Position numbers and translations under genes: made by a program
Source of the DNA: Ruminiclostridium sp.
GTDB taxonomy: Bacteria; Bacillota_A; Clostridia; Oscillospirales; Ruminococcaceae
Assembly (NCBI GenBank): GCA_017550775.1
Contig: JAFZOA010000329.1
Coordinates: 1-9,863, forward strand
Direction: 5' to 3'
DNA length: 9,863 bases
In this document: piece by piece, positions 1 through 8,700 of the stretch
Position numbering within the stretch: position 1 is the first letter of the stretch
Layout of the letters: the number at the start of each line of letters is the position of its first letter
Notes under the pieces: model-generated
Seen by the model: only the letters and a program-made list of their open reading frames with translations
What the model was told of the DNA's origin: nothing
The model's database searches: none

Positions 1-42
1 ATTATTATGAGTAAGTATGCCGGTATAGGACTCTCGGACCGT

Positions 43-59
43 GTACGGCAAAGCCGTAC
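43..59 (+). promoter_or_regulatory. Perfect 7-bp hairpin before the ribosome binding site
   Basis: GTACGGC at 43-49 and GCCGTAC at 53-59 are exact reverse complements separated by AAA, giving a short G/C-containing stem with a three-base loop. No T-run follows, so it is not a typical intrinsic terminator. It ends only a few bases before the GGAGG at 65-69, so it could affect translation initiation, stabilise the 5' end of the transcript or be a processing site. A protein-binding palindrome in DNA is the other reading. The symmetry is seen directly; function is inference. Confidence 0.4.
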
Positions 60-62
60 GTT

Positions 63-70
63 GCGGAGGA
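63..70 (+). promoter_or_regulatory. Ribosome binding site that sets the first kinase start
   Basis: GCGGAGGA at 63-70 contains a full GGAGG (65-69) and lies at good spacing from the ATG at 76. This is why 76 is preferred over the upstream in-frame ATG at 7. The same GGAGG style precedes the third kinase (5735-5739, ATG at 5745) and the response regulator (9475-9480, ATG at 9486). Confidence 0.75.
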
Positions 71-75
71 ACGAA

Positions 76-3045
76 ATGAAACTTCAGAATATAAAAACCG
101 ATCTTTACAGGAATACACACCTGATAATCGTTGTGATGATAACAGTTCTCATGTTTGTCGTCACGGTGGAAGTGCTGTGCTCCGGCTGGGGATTGTGGTC
201 TATCCTTATCATGCTTCTGTGCGTTGCGGCGGCGTGGTGGTGCCACATTCTGAAGAAGCCGGCGGTGAAGCAGCGAACCTACATTTACGCAATGATGATC
301 GTCACCGCGATGTTCTACTACGGCGCAAACAGCAAGCGTATCTACGAGACCTCCGTTATCGCGCTTATAGCGATACTTCTGTTTACCATGACCGACGAGA
401 AGCCGACGGTAAGTATGTGCGGCGGTACGTTCATTGTCGTGCTGATATACCGCCTGAGCTGTGATTACTTCGACGGCGTGCTGCTTGCGAGGGTAAACCC
501 GCTTGCCTATATGTTCCATGCGGGCGCAGTTATAGTTGCGTGGAGGATATCCTTCTTCATGATAAACATTCATGTTGAGGAGACCGATGCCACGAGCGGG
601 CTTATCGACGAGCTCGAAGAAATGAACCGCCATACCGAGGATTTCATGGCGAACGTTTCCCACGAGCTCCGTACACCTATCAACGCCGTTACGGGTATCA
701 CCTCCGTGATGCTCAGAAACGAGAGCGACGAACGCAAGCGCCGCGATATAGTCTCTGTCCAGGCGGCGGGCAACCGTCTCATGCGACAGATCGGCGATAT
801 CCTCGACTATACCGAGATAGACACGGGAAGACTCAGCCTCTCCGAGGAGGACTACATCATCACCTCCGTTATCAACGATATAGTAATGGGCGTGAAGGAG
901 ATCTATCCCGACACCGGGCTTGAGATAATCGTCAACGCCGATACCCGCATACCCATGAAGCTCCACGGTGACCCGCGCCGTATAAAGAAGATGCTCTACC
1001 ACCTTATCGACAACGCCGTCAAATTCACCCAGACGGGCGGCGTATATGTCAAGGTGCGTGCGATAGAAAAGCCCTACGGCGTGAACCTGTGCATAGAGGT
1101 GCGGGACACCGGTATAGGTATATCGGACGACGAAAAGATAAAGATAACCGAGCGCTTTTATCAGTCCGACTCCGGGCGCAACAGAAAGACCGGAGGTCTC
1201 GGCCTCGGACTTGCGATAGTGAACGGATTTGTCAATGCTATGAAGGGCTTCATGCGTATCGACAGCACGGTAGGTAAAGGCACCTGCGTCAGAGTGAGCT
1301 TCCCGCAGAAGGTAGTGGACAAGAATCCGTGTATGTCCGTGAAAGATGCGAGCTCGATCTGCGCCGCGTGTTACCTTCGCCCGGAAAAGTACTCTATCCC
1401 CGAGATACGCGAGTTCTACGACGAGATGATAAACGACCTTGTCCACTCGCTGGGCGTACAGTTCCACAGAGCGTACGGCAAGCGCGAGCTCGACAGGCTC
1501 CGTTCCGCGTACAACCTCACCCATATCTTCATTGCCAAGGAGGAATACCTGGCGTCGCCTGACTATTTCGAGAAGATAGACCGAAGCACCCGAGTGGTGG
1601 TCGTAAACGACGGCGAGCTAAGACTCGGTGTGGCGAGCCGTATGACTCCGATCTCCAAGCCGTTCTATGCGCTCCCGGTAGTGAATATCCTGAACTCCGG
1701 CAGAGAGTACGTTGTCGGGGATTCTCCCCTTGATGCGCGCAAGCCGCTCTTCCCCGGAGTCCGTGTACTCGCGGTGGACGACGAGGCTATGAACCTTATC
1801 GTCGCCAAGGGCATTTTCAGCGGCTACAAGATGCAGACCGACACCGCCCCGAGCGGCGCGGCAGCTCTCGATATGTGCAAGAACAGATTCTACGATATCA
1901 TATTCCTTGACCACATGATGCCAGAAATGGACGGCATCGAGACCCTTAAAAACCTCAAAAAGATATACAGCGGCAACGAGAAGCACCCGATCTATATATC
2001 CCTTACCGCAAATGCGGTGAGCGGTGCGCGTGAGATGTTCCTCGCCGAGGGCTTTGACGAGTTCATCACCAAGCCTATCGAGACCATAGAGTTTGAGCGT
2101 ACTCTGAAAAAGCTGCTTCCCGAGTCGATGATACAGTACGAGGAAGTTCCGAACACTTCTATCCCCGATTCCTTCACGGAGATAATCTACGACAGCGCGG
2201 ACAGTGATACCGGCTATTCCGTCCGGGAGACAGAGCCGGAGCAGCCCGATACCGCACAGCCCATAGAAGTACAGCAGGAGTCCGTTCAGCCGGAACCCGC
2301 ACAGCCCGCTCCGGCAGAGGACGAACCGGTCACCGACTATATCGCGTTCCTCGGCTCAAAGGGCATCAATACCGCGGACGCGCTGGGCTACTGCATGAAC
2401 AGCGACGATCTGTACAAGGAGCTTATCGAGAGCTTCTGCACCGGCTATGCGGAGAAGGCGGCTGAGATAAGCTCGTTCTTCGCCGCGGAGGACTGGGCCA
2501 ACTACCGTATAAAGGTACACGCGCTCAAGAGCACCTCAAAGATGATCGGCGCGGACGAACTTTCTGCGCTTGCACTCGCGGCGGAGACCGCCTCGAAGGA
2601 GAATAACGCGGATTACATCAAGGCGCATAACGGCGAGCTCGAAGAGAAGTACCGTGTCACCGCACTCATCTTCGGCAAGTCGATAGGAACGGCCGTTGCG
2701 GGCGCGGAGACTGCTCCGGCGCAGGAGGCCGTACAGGACGCTTCCGCTTCGCAGAATACCGCCGAGGACGTATCCGCAGCAGCGGAGCAGGTGCCGGACA
2801 AGGGCGAGATACAGCCCGGCGAGCTCGCGGAGCAGCTCGGCTCTGCGGCGGATATGCTTCGGCTTGGTGAGACCGGCGAGGCTGTGTGCATCATCGGCAG
2901 GCTGTACGGATATACGTTCGGCGGCGTTTCAATGGACGATACCCTGCGCAGGGCGGCGGGACTTGCCGAGAGCGGCGACGGAAGCTCTGCGGAGCTTGTG
3001 ATCGCGGGGCTTATCGGTGAAGCGGTGAGAGGAGCGGTAAAATGA
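76..3045 (+). CDS. Membrane hybrid histidine kinase: 6TM-HisKA-HATPase-pseudoREC-REC-Hpt
   Basis: A 989-residue hybrid sensor kinase that should autophosphorylate on His and relay phosphate internally to Asp and then His. About six hydrophobic segments fill residues 14-175, with no extracellular sensor domain of note; I do not recognise this membrane domain. HisKA follows with H196 in SHELRTPIN, then the ATPase: N-box N313, G1 DTGIGI, and a G2 box reading GGLGLGLAI. Residues about 437-545 look like a receiver without its acidic pair and with Ala (A487) at the Asp position, although SKP (K528) remains. A complete receiver follows: D568/D569, phospho-acceptor D612 in FLDHMMPEMDG, and K666. A Pro/Gln/Glu-rich linker (715-751) leads to an Hpt domain with H815 in KVHALKSTS. 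An Ala-rich linker (871-915) and a helical tail (916-989) end the protein. The start at 76 has a strong binding site; an alternative ATG at 7 has none. The stop overlaps the next start by ATGA. Kinase identity is near certain; the input signal is unknown. Confidence 0.93.
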   Translation: MKLQNIKTDLYRNTHLIIVVMITVLMFVVTVEVLCSGWGLWSILIMLLCVAAAWWCHILKKPAVKQRTYIYAMMIVTAMFYYGANSKRIYETSVIALIAILLFTMTDEKPTVSMCGGTFIVVLIYRLSCDYFDGVLLARVNPLAYMFHAGAVIVAWRISFFMINIHVEETDATSGLIDELEEMNRHTEDFMANVSHELRTPINAVTGITSVMLRNESDERKRRDIVSVQAAGNRLMRQIGDILDYTEIDTGRLSLSEEDYIITSVINDIVMGVKEIYPDTGLEIIVNADTRIPMKLHGDPRRIKKMLYHLIDNAVKFTQTGGVYVKVRAIEKPYGVNLCIEVRDTGIGISDDEKIKITERFYQSDSGRNRKTGGLGLGLAIVNGFVNAMKGFMRIDSTVGKGTCVRVSFPQKVVDKNPCMSVKDASSICAACYLRPEKYSIPEIREFYDEMINDLVHSLGVQFHRAYGKRELDRLRSAYNLTHIFIAKEEYLASPDYFEKIDRSTRVVVVNDGELRLGVASRMTPISKPFYALPVVNILNSGREYVVGDSPLDARKPLFPGVRVLAVDDEAMNLIVAKGIFSGYKMQTDTAPSGAAALDMCKNRFYDIIFLDHMMPEMDGIETLKNLKKIYSGNEKHPIYISLTANAVSGAREMFLAEGFDEFITKPIETIEFERTLKKLLPESMIQYEEVPNTSIPDSFTEIIYDSADSDTGYSVRETEPEQPDTAQPIEVQQESVQPEPAQPAPAEDEPVTDYIAFLGSKGINTADALGYCMNSDDLYKELIESFCTGYAEKAAEISSFFAAEDWANYRIKVHALKSTSKMIGADELSALALAAETASKENNADYIKAHNGELEEKYRVTALIFGKSIGTAVAGAETAPAQEAVQDASASQNTAEDVSAAAEQVPDKGEIQPGELAEQLGSAADMLRLGETGEAVCIIGRLYGYTFGGVSMDDTLRRAAGLAESGDGSSAELVIAGLIGEAVRGAVK

Positions 3046-5726
3046 TCCGGAAGTTTATTGCAATGATCAACGGAAGGGAACGTCCGCTTCATGACCGCCA
3101 CTTCCTCATGCTCACATCGCTCGCCATTATCGGCGTAGCGATCACCATAATAATAGATATCATCATAGGCGAGAACATTGTGGAGATAGCGATGCTCTCT
3201 CTGACGGCGATCATGTCCCCGATACTGACATTCATCTTCTACAAGGCAGACAAGCTTAAGATCGCTGCGATGATTTTCGCCATATTCATAATGTATGTGC
3301 TGCTCCCGACGGTATTCATATTCGGCGGCGGCATCTTCGGCGGAGTACCGCTCTGGCTCGTTTTCGGCTTCCTGTATCTGGGACTTACGATCGCCGGGCG
3401 CACAAGAACGGTGCTTATCGTTCTTCACGCGCTCAACACGATCGCGCTTTACATTATCCAGTACCTTTTCCCGGATATGATATACAAGCATACAAACGAT
3501 ATCATGTATCTGGACTCGATAGCGTCTGTAATAATAGTCGGACTTCTCATATATGTCATGGTGCTGTTCCAGAACAAGATGTTCATAGCCGAGAACGAAG
3601 CATCCGAGGAGCGCAAGCATGAGATCGAGGAGCTCAACCGCGCCCAGAACCGCTTCTTCTCGAACATGAGCCACGAGATAAGAACACCTATCAACACTAT
3701 CATCGGTCTCAACGAGATGATACTCCGCGAGGAGATATCCGACGAGGTGGCGGAGGACGCGCGAAGCATACAGGGCGCCAGCAATATGCTGCTGACGCTC
3801 ATCAACGACGTTCTTGACCTCTCGAAGATCGAGTCCGGCAAAATGGAGATAGTTCCTGCGGTTTACGATGTCGCGGAAATGCTCTCCGACCTTGTGAACA
3901 TGATCTGGTCAAGGGCGCGGGAGAAAGGGCTTGAGTTCCGTGTGGACGTTGACCCCGAGATGCCCGGAAAGCTGTTCGGAGATCAGGTTCGCATAAAGCA
4001 GATACTCATAAACCTGCTCAACAACGCCGTTAAGTACACCGAGAAGGGCTCGGTGATGCTGTCCGTTCAGTGCCGCGCCAAGGAAGGCGGCATGGTCGAG
4101 GTGACATACACCGTGGAGGATACCGGCATCGGCATCAAAAAGGAGAGCATACCGTATATCTTCGACGCCTTCAAGCGTGTTGAGGGAAGCAATACCCACT
4201 ACATCGAGGGTACCGGCCTCGGTCTCGCGATAGTGAAGCAGCTTGTGAACTTCATGGGCGGCGAGATCTCTGTCAACAGCATCTATACCAAAGGCTCTGC
4301 ATTTGTCGTGAAGTTCGACCAGGGCGTGAGCGACGACACCCTCATCGGAAGCGTGGATTTCGAGAAGCACCGCAGCTCCCGTGAGCGTGAGCGCTATCAG
4401 CAGAGCTTCGAGGCTCCGCACGCGCATATACTGATAGTTGACGACAACGCCTCCAACCTCATGGTGGAGACCAAGCTTCTTCGGAGCACAAAGGTCAAGA
4501 TAGATACCGCGTCCGGCGGCGAGGAGGCTCTCGAAAAAACTCTTAAACGGCGGTATGACTGCATTTTCATGGATCATCTCATGCCCGGCATGGACGGCAT
4601 CGAGTGTATGATCGAGATACGCAGACAGAACGGCGGTCTCAACAAGACGACCCCGACTGTCGCGCTTACTGCCAATTCCGGGAGCGAAATGAAGGATGCA
4701 TACCGCAAGGCGGGCTTCGACGATTTCCTCGTAAAGCCGGTAATAGGCGCACAGCTTGAAAATATGCTGCTCAAATATCTCCCGCGTGAGCTCATCACAG
4801 TGCTCGATAACGAAGCCGACCATGCGGCTATGACGAGTGCCCTGTTCAGGAAGAACCGCGGCAAGATACCGGTCATCATATCTACCGACAGCGTATGCGA
4901 CCTCTCGCCGGATATCACCGACAGCCTCGGTATACCGGTGCTCCCGTATCACGTCATCACCGAAGGCGGCGTATTCTTAGACGGTATCGAGACCGACAAC
5001 GACGGCATAATCCACTTCATGGAGAATGACCGTAAGATGCGGCCGCACAGCGACGCGCCGGGAGTTTCGGACTATGAGAAATTCTTTGCCGCACAGCTCA
5101 CAAAGGCTCAGTATGTGGTGCATATCACAATGACCGACAAGGCGAGCGACGGCTATAAAAACGCACTGAACGCGTGCTCGGTATTCGACAACGTCAAGGT
5201 CATAGATTCCGGACACCTCTCCAGCGGACTCGGGCTTCTTGTCCTTTACGCGCACAACCTTGCACAGTGTGACCTGTCGTTGAGCGAGATAGTCGCCCGC
5301 ACCGAGAGAGCGCGTGACCTTGCGAACACAAGCTTCATAATGGATACCACGCATTACCTTGCGCGTTCGGGAAGGCTCGGGAACCGTACCGACGTGTTCT
5401 GTACCACCTTCATGCTGCACCCGGTAATGGTGCTCAAAAAGGGAAACATGAAGGTCGGGGGGATAATAGTCGGCTCGCGTCACAACAGCCGTATGCGATA
5501 TATTGCCTCAGCGTTCAGCAAGCGTTCCGATATTGACAGGAGCGTATTATATATAGTCCATGTCAACAGCACACCCGCAGAGCTCGAAGAGATCAGCGCT
5601 GAGGTGCGCAAGTATGTGGATTTTGAAAAGATAGTATATCAGAGGGCGTCATCCGCGATCTCGATAAACTGCGGACCCGGAACGTTCGGACTGATATATA
5701 TGCGCAATGAAAGGCAAGAAAATTGA
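3042..5726 (+). CDS. Hybrid histidine kinase fused to a C-terminal DegV (EDD) fatty-acid-binding-type domain
   Basis: An 894-residue membrane kinase. Six hydrophobic segments lie in residues about 20-180, followed by a charged helical stretch (EERKHEIEELNRAQ), HisKA with H211 in SHEIRTPIN, and ATPase boxes: N328, DTGIGI, and EGTGLGLAI. The receiver has D467/D468, phospho-acceptor D511 in FMDHLMPGMDG, and K565. There is no Hpt. Instead, residues about 608-890 form a full-length DegV/EDD domain: STDSVCDL with T615-D616-S617, a Ser in RPHSD (S670), VIDSGHLSSGLGLLVL, the LARSGRLG motif, and a terminal GPGTFGLIY. Free-standing DegV proteins (FakB) bind a fatty acid and present it to the kinase FakA; DegV covalently joined to a histidine kinase suggests lipid sensing or docking, which is inference. 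The ATG at 3042 overlaps the upstream stop by four bases and is preceded by GAGAGGAG at 3027-3034, so the two are translationally coupled. Its kinase core resembles that of the next gene more than that of the upstream one. No fatty acid kinase gene is in view. Confidence 0.92.
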   Translation: MIRKFIAMINGRERPLHDRHFLMLTSLAIIGVAITIIIDIIIGENIVEIAMLSLTAIMSPILTFIFYKADKLKIAAMIFAIFIMYVLLPTVFIFGGGIFGGVPLWLVFGFLYLGLTIAGRTRTVLIVLHALNTIALYIIQYLFPDMIYKHTNDIMYLDSIASVIIVGLLIYVMVLFQNKMFIAENEASEERKHEIEELNRAQNRFFSNMSHEIRTPINTIIGLNEMILREEISDEVAEDARSIQGASNMLLTLINDVLDLSKIESGKMEIVPAVYDVAEMLSDLVNMIWSRAREKGLEFRVDVDPEMPGKLFGDQVRIKQILINLLNNAVKYTEKGSVMLSVQCRAKEGGMVEVTYTVEDTGIGIKKESIPYIFDAFKRVEGSNTHYIEGTGLGLAIVKQLVNFMGGEISVNSIYTKGSAFVVKFDQGVSDDTLIGSVDFEKHRSSRERERYQQSFEAPHAHILIVDDNASNLMVETKLLRSTKVKIDTASGGEEALEKTLKRRYDCIFMDHLMPGMDGIECMIEIRRQNGGLNKTTPTVALTANSGSEMKDAYRKAGFDDFLVKPVIGAQLENMLLKYLPRELITVLDNEADHAAMTSALFRKNRGKIPVIISTDSVCDLSPDITDSLGIPVLPYHVITEGGVFLDGIETDNDGIIHFMENDRKMRPHSDAPGVSDYEKFFAAQLTKAQYVVHITMTDKASDGYKNALNACSVFDNVKVIDSGHLSSGLGLLVLYAHNLAQCDLSLSEIVARTERARDLANTSFIMDTTHYLARSGRLGNRTDVFCTTFMLHPVMVLKKGNMKVGGIIVGSRHNSRMRYIASAFSKRSDIDRSVLYIVHVNSTPAELEEISAEVRKYVDFEKIVYQRASSAISINCGPGTFGLIYMRNERQEN

Positions 5727-5744
5727 TCCGACCCGGAGGTTCTG

Positions 5745-8700
5745 ATGAAAGAAGACCGTGACAGCCTGATGCGGAAAGCGCAGGAGCGCAGAGGCGGAAA
5801 GACCCGCTCCGATTACATCAAGATCATACTGATAACGCTTACGCTGTTGCTCGTATCGGGCATGAACGTGAGCCTTATCTTCGGTATGATGTCGTCGCAG
5901 ACCGAACAGATAGGAAGAATACAGCTCAAAAATGTCGGCGGAGACCTGCAGGAGACTATCTCCGACGCGGAGAGAGTCGTGATGCAGCTCGCTATGGGCG
6001 TTGAGCAGATACGCTCGGCCTCGCTCCCGTTCGACGAGCTCGAAAAATACATATACGCGCAGAAGGACGAACAGGTAAGCGTATCGTCCAGCGGCTGCAT
6101 GAACCTGTACGCAGCAGGCTCGGACTGGCAGATAATTCCGGGTTTCGACGCGCCTAAGGACTTCCACGCCGCCGAGAGACTGTGGTATAAGGGTGCCGTT
6201 GAAAAGTCGGGGGATTCCTACGTTTCCGAGCCGTACATCGACATCGTGAGCGGCAATATGTGCTTCACGATAAGCATGATGCTGTCGGACGGCGATACCG
6301 TGGTAAGTGCGGACTTCGACCTTTCGCGGCTCCAGGATTCGGTATCGCGCATGGTCGAAAACAACGGCCAGAACGCTCTGATAGTATCCGGAGGCGGAGT
6401 TGTCATCGGCTTCAATGATATGTCGTATGCGGGTACCAATATCCGCGAGACCCTTCCCGAGTATGCCGAGGTGTTCGACCGCGTACTGTCGTCGAACGAG
6501 CACCGGAGCTTCGGCGTCAACATAGACGGCAAATCCCGTACTGTGTTCAGCACCGAGACCAACAACGAATGGTACATGATACTGCTGTTCGACACGTTCG
6601 AGCTGTACAGGGACAACATCTTCCAGCTTATACTCAACACCCTGCTCAACCTTGCTCTTGTCCTTGCGATAATAATTGTGTATCTGCGCGGCGTTTCAAA
6701 CCGCATAAAGGCGGAGAAGGCGCTTCGCGTCAAGGAAGATTTCCTTTCGGGGCTTTCCGGCGAGCTCAAGGAACCGCTGAACAGCGTGCTCAGGAACTGT
6801 GACGCTATGCTCGCGGACACCGACCCGCATACCGCAGAGACCGTGACGGTCATCAAGGAGGCGGGAATACGGCTCTCGGAAATGCTAAACAACCTGTTTT
6901 CCTACTCCCGCATAGTCTCCGCCAAGGAGGAAAAGGCTACCGCCCGCCGCCCGCGTGAGCGTATCGAGCTCCCGAAGGCGAGCCGGCTGTCGAGAAACGC
7001 CGTGATCGCAATACTCGCGGTAACGCTTCTGAGCAGCCAGGTGATCTGCATAAGCTCTACCGACGGCTGGGGCAAGAGCAAGCTCACCCTCGAAGCTGCC
7101 ACCTATGAGAACCAGCTTTCACAGTGGGTCGAGGGTCAGAAGAGCATACTCAGTATGTTCGTGAATATGATCTCCGAAAGGCCGGAGATGCTGGACGACT
7201 ATGACGAGGCGGTAAAGTGGCTGAACGATGTGGGGAGCAACTACCCAGAGATATCCGTGGTCTACATGACCAATCCCTATAAAGAGCATACCGTTATAAT
7301 GAGCAGCGGCTGGGAGCCGGAGGAGGGCTGGAAGGTCGAGGAGCGTGCGTGGTATATAGCGACCGAGAAGTCCCCGGACGGATTCAGCGTTTCTCAGCCG
7401 TACTACGACGACCAGACCGGCAACTACTGCATCACCATGTCACAGATAGTCTACGGTCCGAACAACGAGTTCCTCGGCATATTCGGCATTGACTACTTCA
7501 TGGATAAGCTCATAAATATCCTCGGCGAGAGCTACACGAAAAACGGCTACGCTTTCCTCGTGGATACCGACGGCATAATAATCAACCACCCGAACAGCGA
7601 ATACCAGATGAGCGTCGGGGGCTCCACCAGCATAGAGGACACGTCCTACGCGGCGGCGTACCATGATGACGGAGGTTCGGCTTTCGTGGACTATGACGGA
7701 AGCCTTCGCGCCTGCACCTCGAAGCGAAACGAGCTTACCGGATTTACCGTAGTCGCGGTCAACAGCTGGTGGCTGATCTACGGCAACACCATAATCTTCG
7801 CTGTGCTGTTCCTGCTTCTGTTCGGTATCTGCATAACCTCGGTCATAATCCTTATAAACCGGCTCATAAAGTGGCAGGAGACCGCGAACAAGAAGTTGAA
7901 GGAAGCCGCCGATATCGCCACCACGGCAAGCAAGGCGCGTTCCGACTTCCTCGCACAGATGAGCCATGAGATACGAACGCCTATCAACGCGGTTCTCGGA
8001 ATGAACGAGATGATACTCCGCGAGAGCAGGGACGAGGAGATACTCGACTATGCCTCCAACATACGCCGCGCGGGCAACAACCTGCTGAATCTCATCAACA
8101 ACATTCTCGACCTGTCAAAGATCGAGAACGGCAAAATGGAGATAGTCCAGGTAAGCTACGAGATCATGCCGCTGCTGGACGACATCATCTGCATGATACG
8201 CGAGAGGGCGAACAAGAAGGGACTTGCGCTCAATGTCGAGATAGACCCCGAGCTCCCGAAGAGCCTGTACGGCGACGATGTGCGCCTGCGACAGATCATC
8301 ACCAATATCCTCACCAACGCGCTCAAATACACTCACAACGGAAGTATCACGCTGCACACGAGCGGTGAGCTGCTGGACAACGACACGTTTGAGCTGTATG
8401 TGAGGGTGACCGATACCGGTATCGGCATCCGCGAGGAGGACATGGATAAGCTGTTCCGGTCGTTCCAGCGCCTTGACGAAGAGAAGAACCGCAACATCGA
8501 AGGTACCGGACTCGGTATCTCCATTGTCCAGAGCTTCCTTTCCATGATGGGAAGCCGCCTTGAAGTCGAAAGTGAGTACGGTCAGGGCTCGTCGTTCTAC
8601 TTCCGCGTAAAGCAGAAGATCATCGACAAGACCCCCGCCGGAAGCTATGAAGCCTACACTGCGGTCAGCGAGGAAAGAGCGGTAAGCACAGGAGCGCTCA

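Larger units (their letters stand above)
1..75 (+). promoter_or_regulatory. Leader region upstream of the first kinase gene
   Basis: This stretch holds no supported gene. Stops at 8-10 (TGA) and 12-14 (TAA) close two forward frames. The third frame is open from an ATG at 7, but that ATG has no visible ribosome binding site, and the 23 extra residues it would add are Arg-rich and unlike a kinase N-terminus. TATTAT at 3-8 resembles a -10 box, but its -35 would lie outside the window, so a promoter here is only a possibility. The region contains a hairpin and the ribosome binding site, each listed separately. Confidence 0.4.

Noticed and set aside
43..62. Intrinsic terminator of an upstream gene
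   Set aside because: The stem is short, and GCGGAGG rather than a T-run follows.
7..75. N-terminal extension of the first kinase from the ATG at 7
   Set aside because: No ribosome binding site precedes it within the window, the translated stretch is Arg-rich and contains the hairpin, and the ATG at 76 has a near-ideal site at 63-70.
2218..2328. Pro/Gln/Glu-rich repeat as a DNA repeat element
   Set aside because: The periodicity is at the protein level (PEQP, QPEP, QPAP units) and irregular in DNA; it is best read as a flexible linker between receiver and Hpt.
2613..3674. Long reverse-strand open frame (353 codons)
   Set aside because: It spans the junction of two clear kinase genes, its translation is rich in His, Tyr, Arg and Glu without any motif, and it is explained by codon bias on the coding strand.
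3909..4952. Long reverse-strand open frame (347 codons)
   Set aside because: It lies wholly inside the ATPase, receiver and DegV coding region of the second kinase, with no recognisable domain.
5649..6503. Reverse-strand open frame (284 codons)
   Set aside because: It is opposite the start of the third kinase, with no domain; a shadow of the coding frame.
3663..8000. Similar DNA around the H-boxes of the second and third kinases as a repeat
   Set aside because: The likeness follows the conserved protein motif and codon choice; it is paralogy rather than a separate repeat element.
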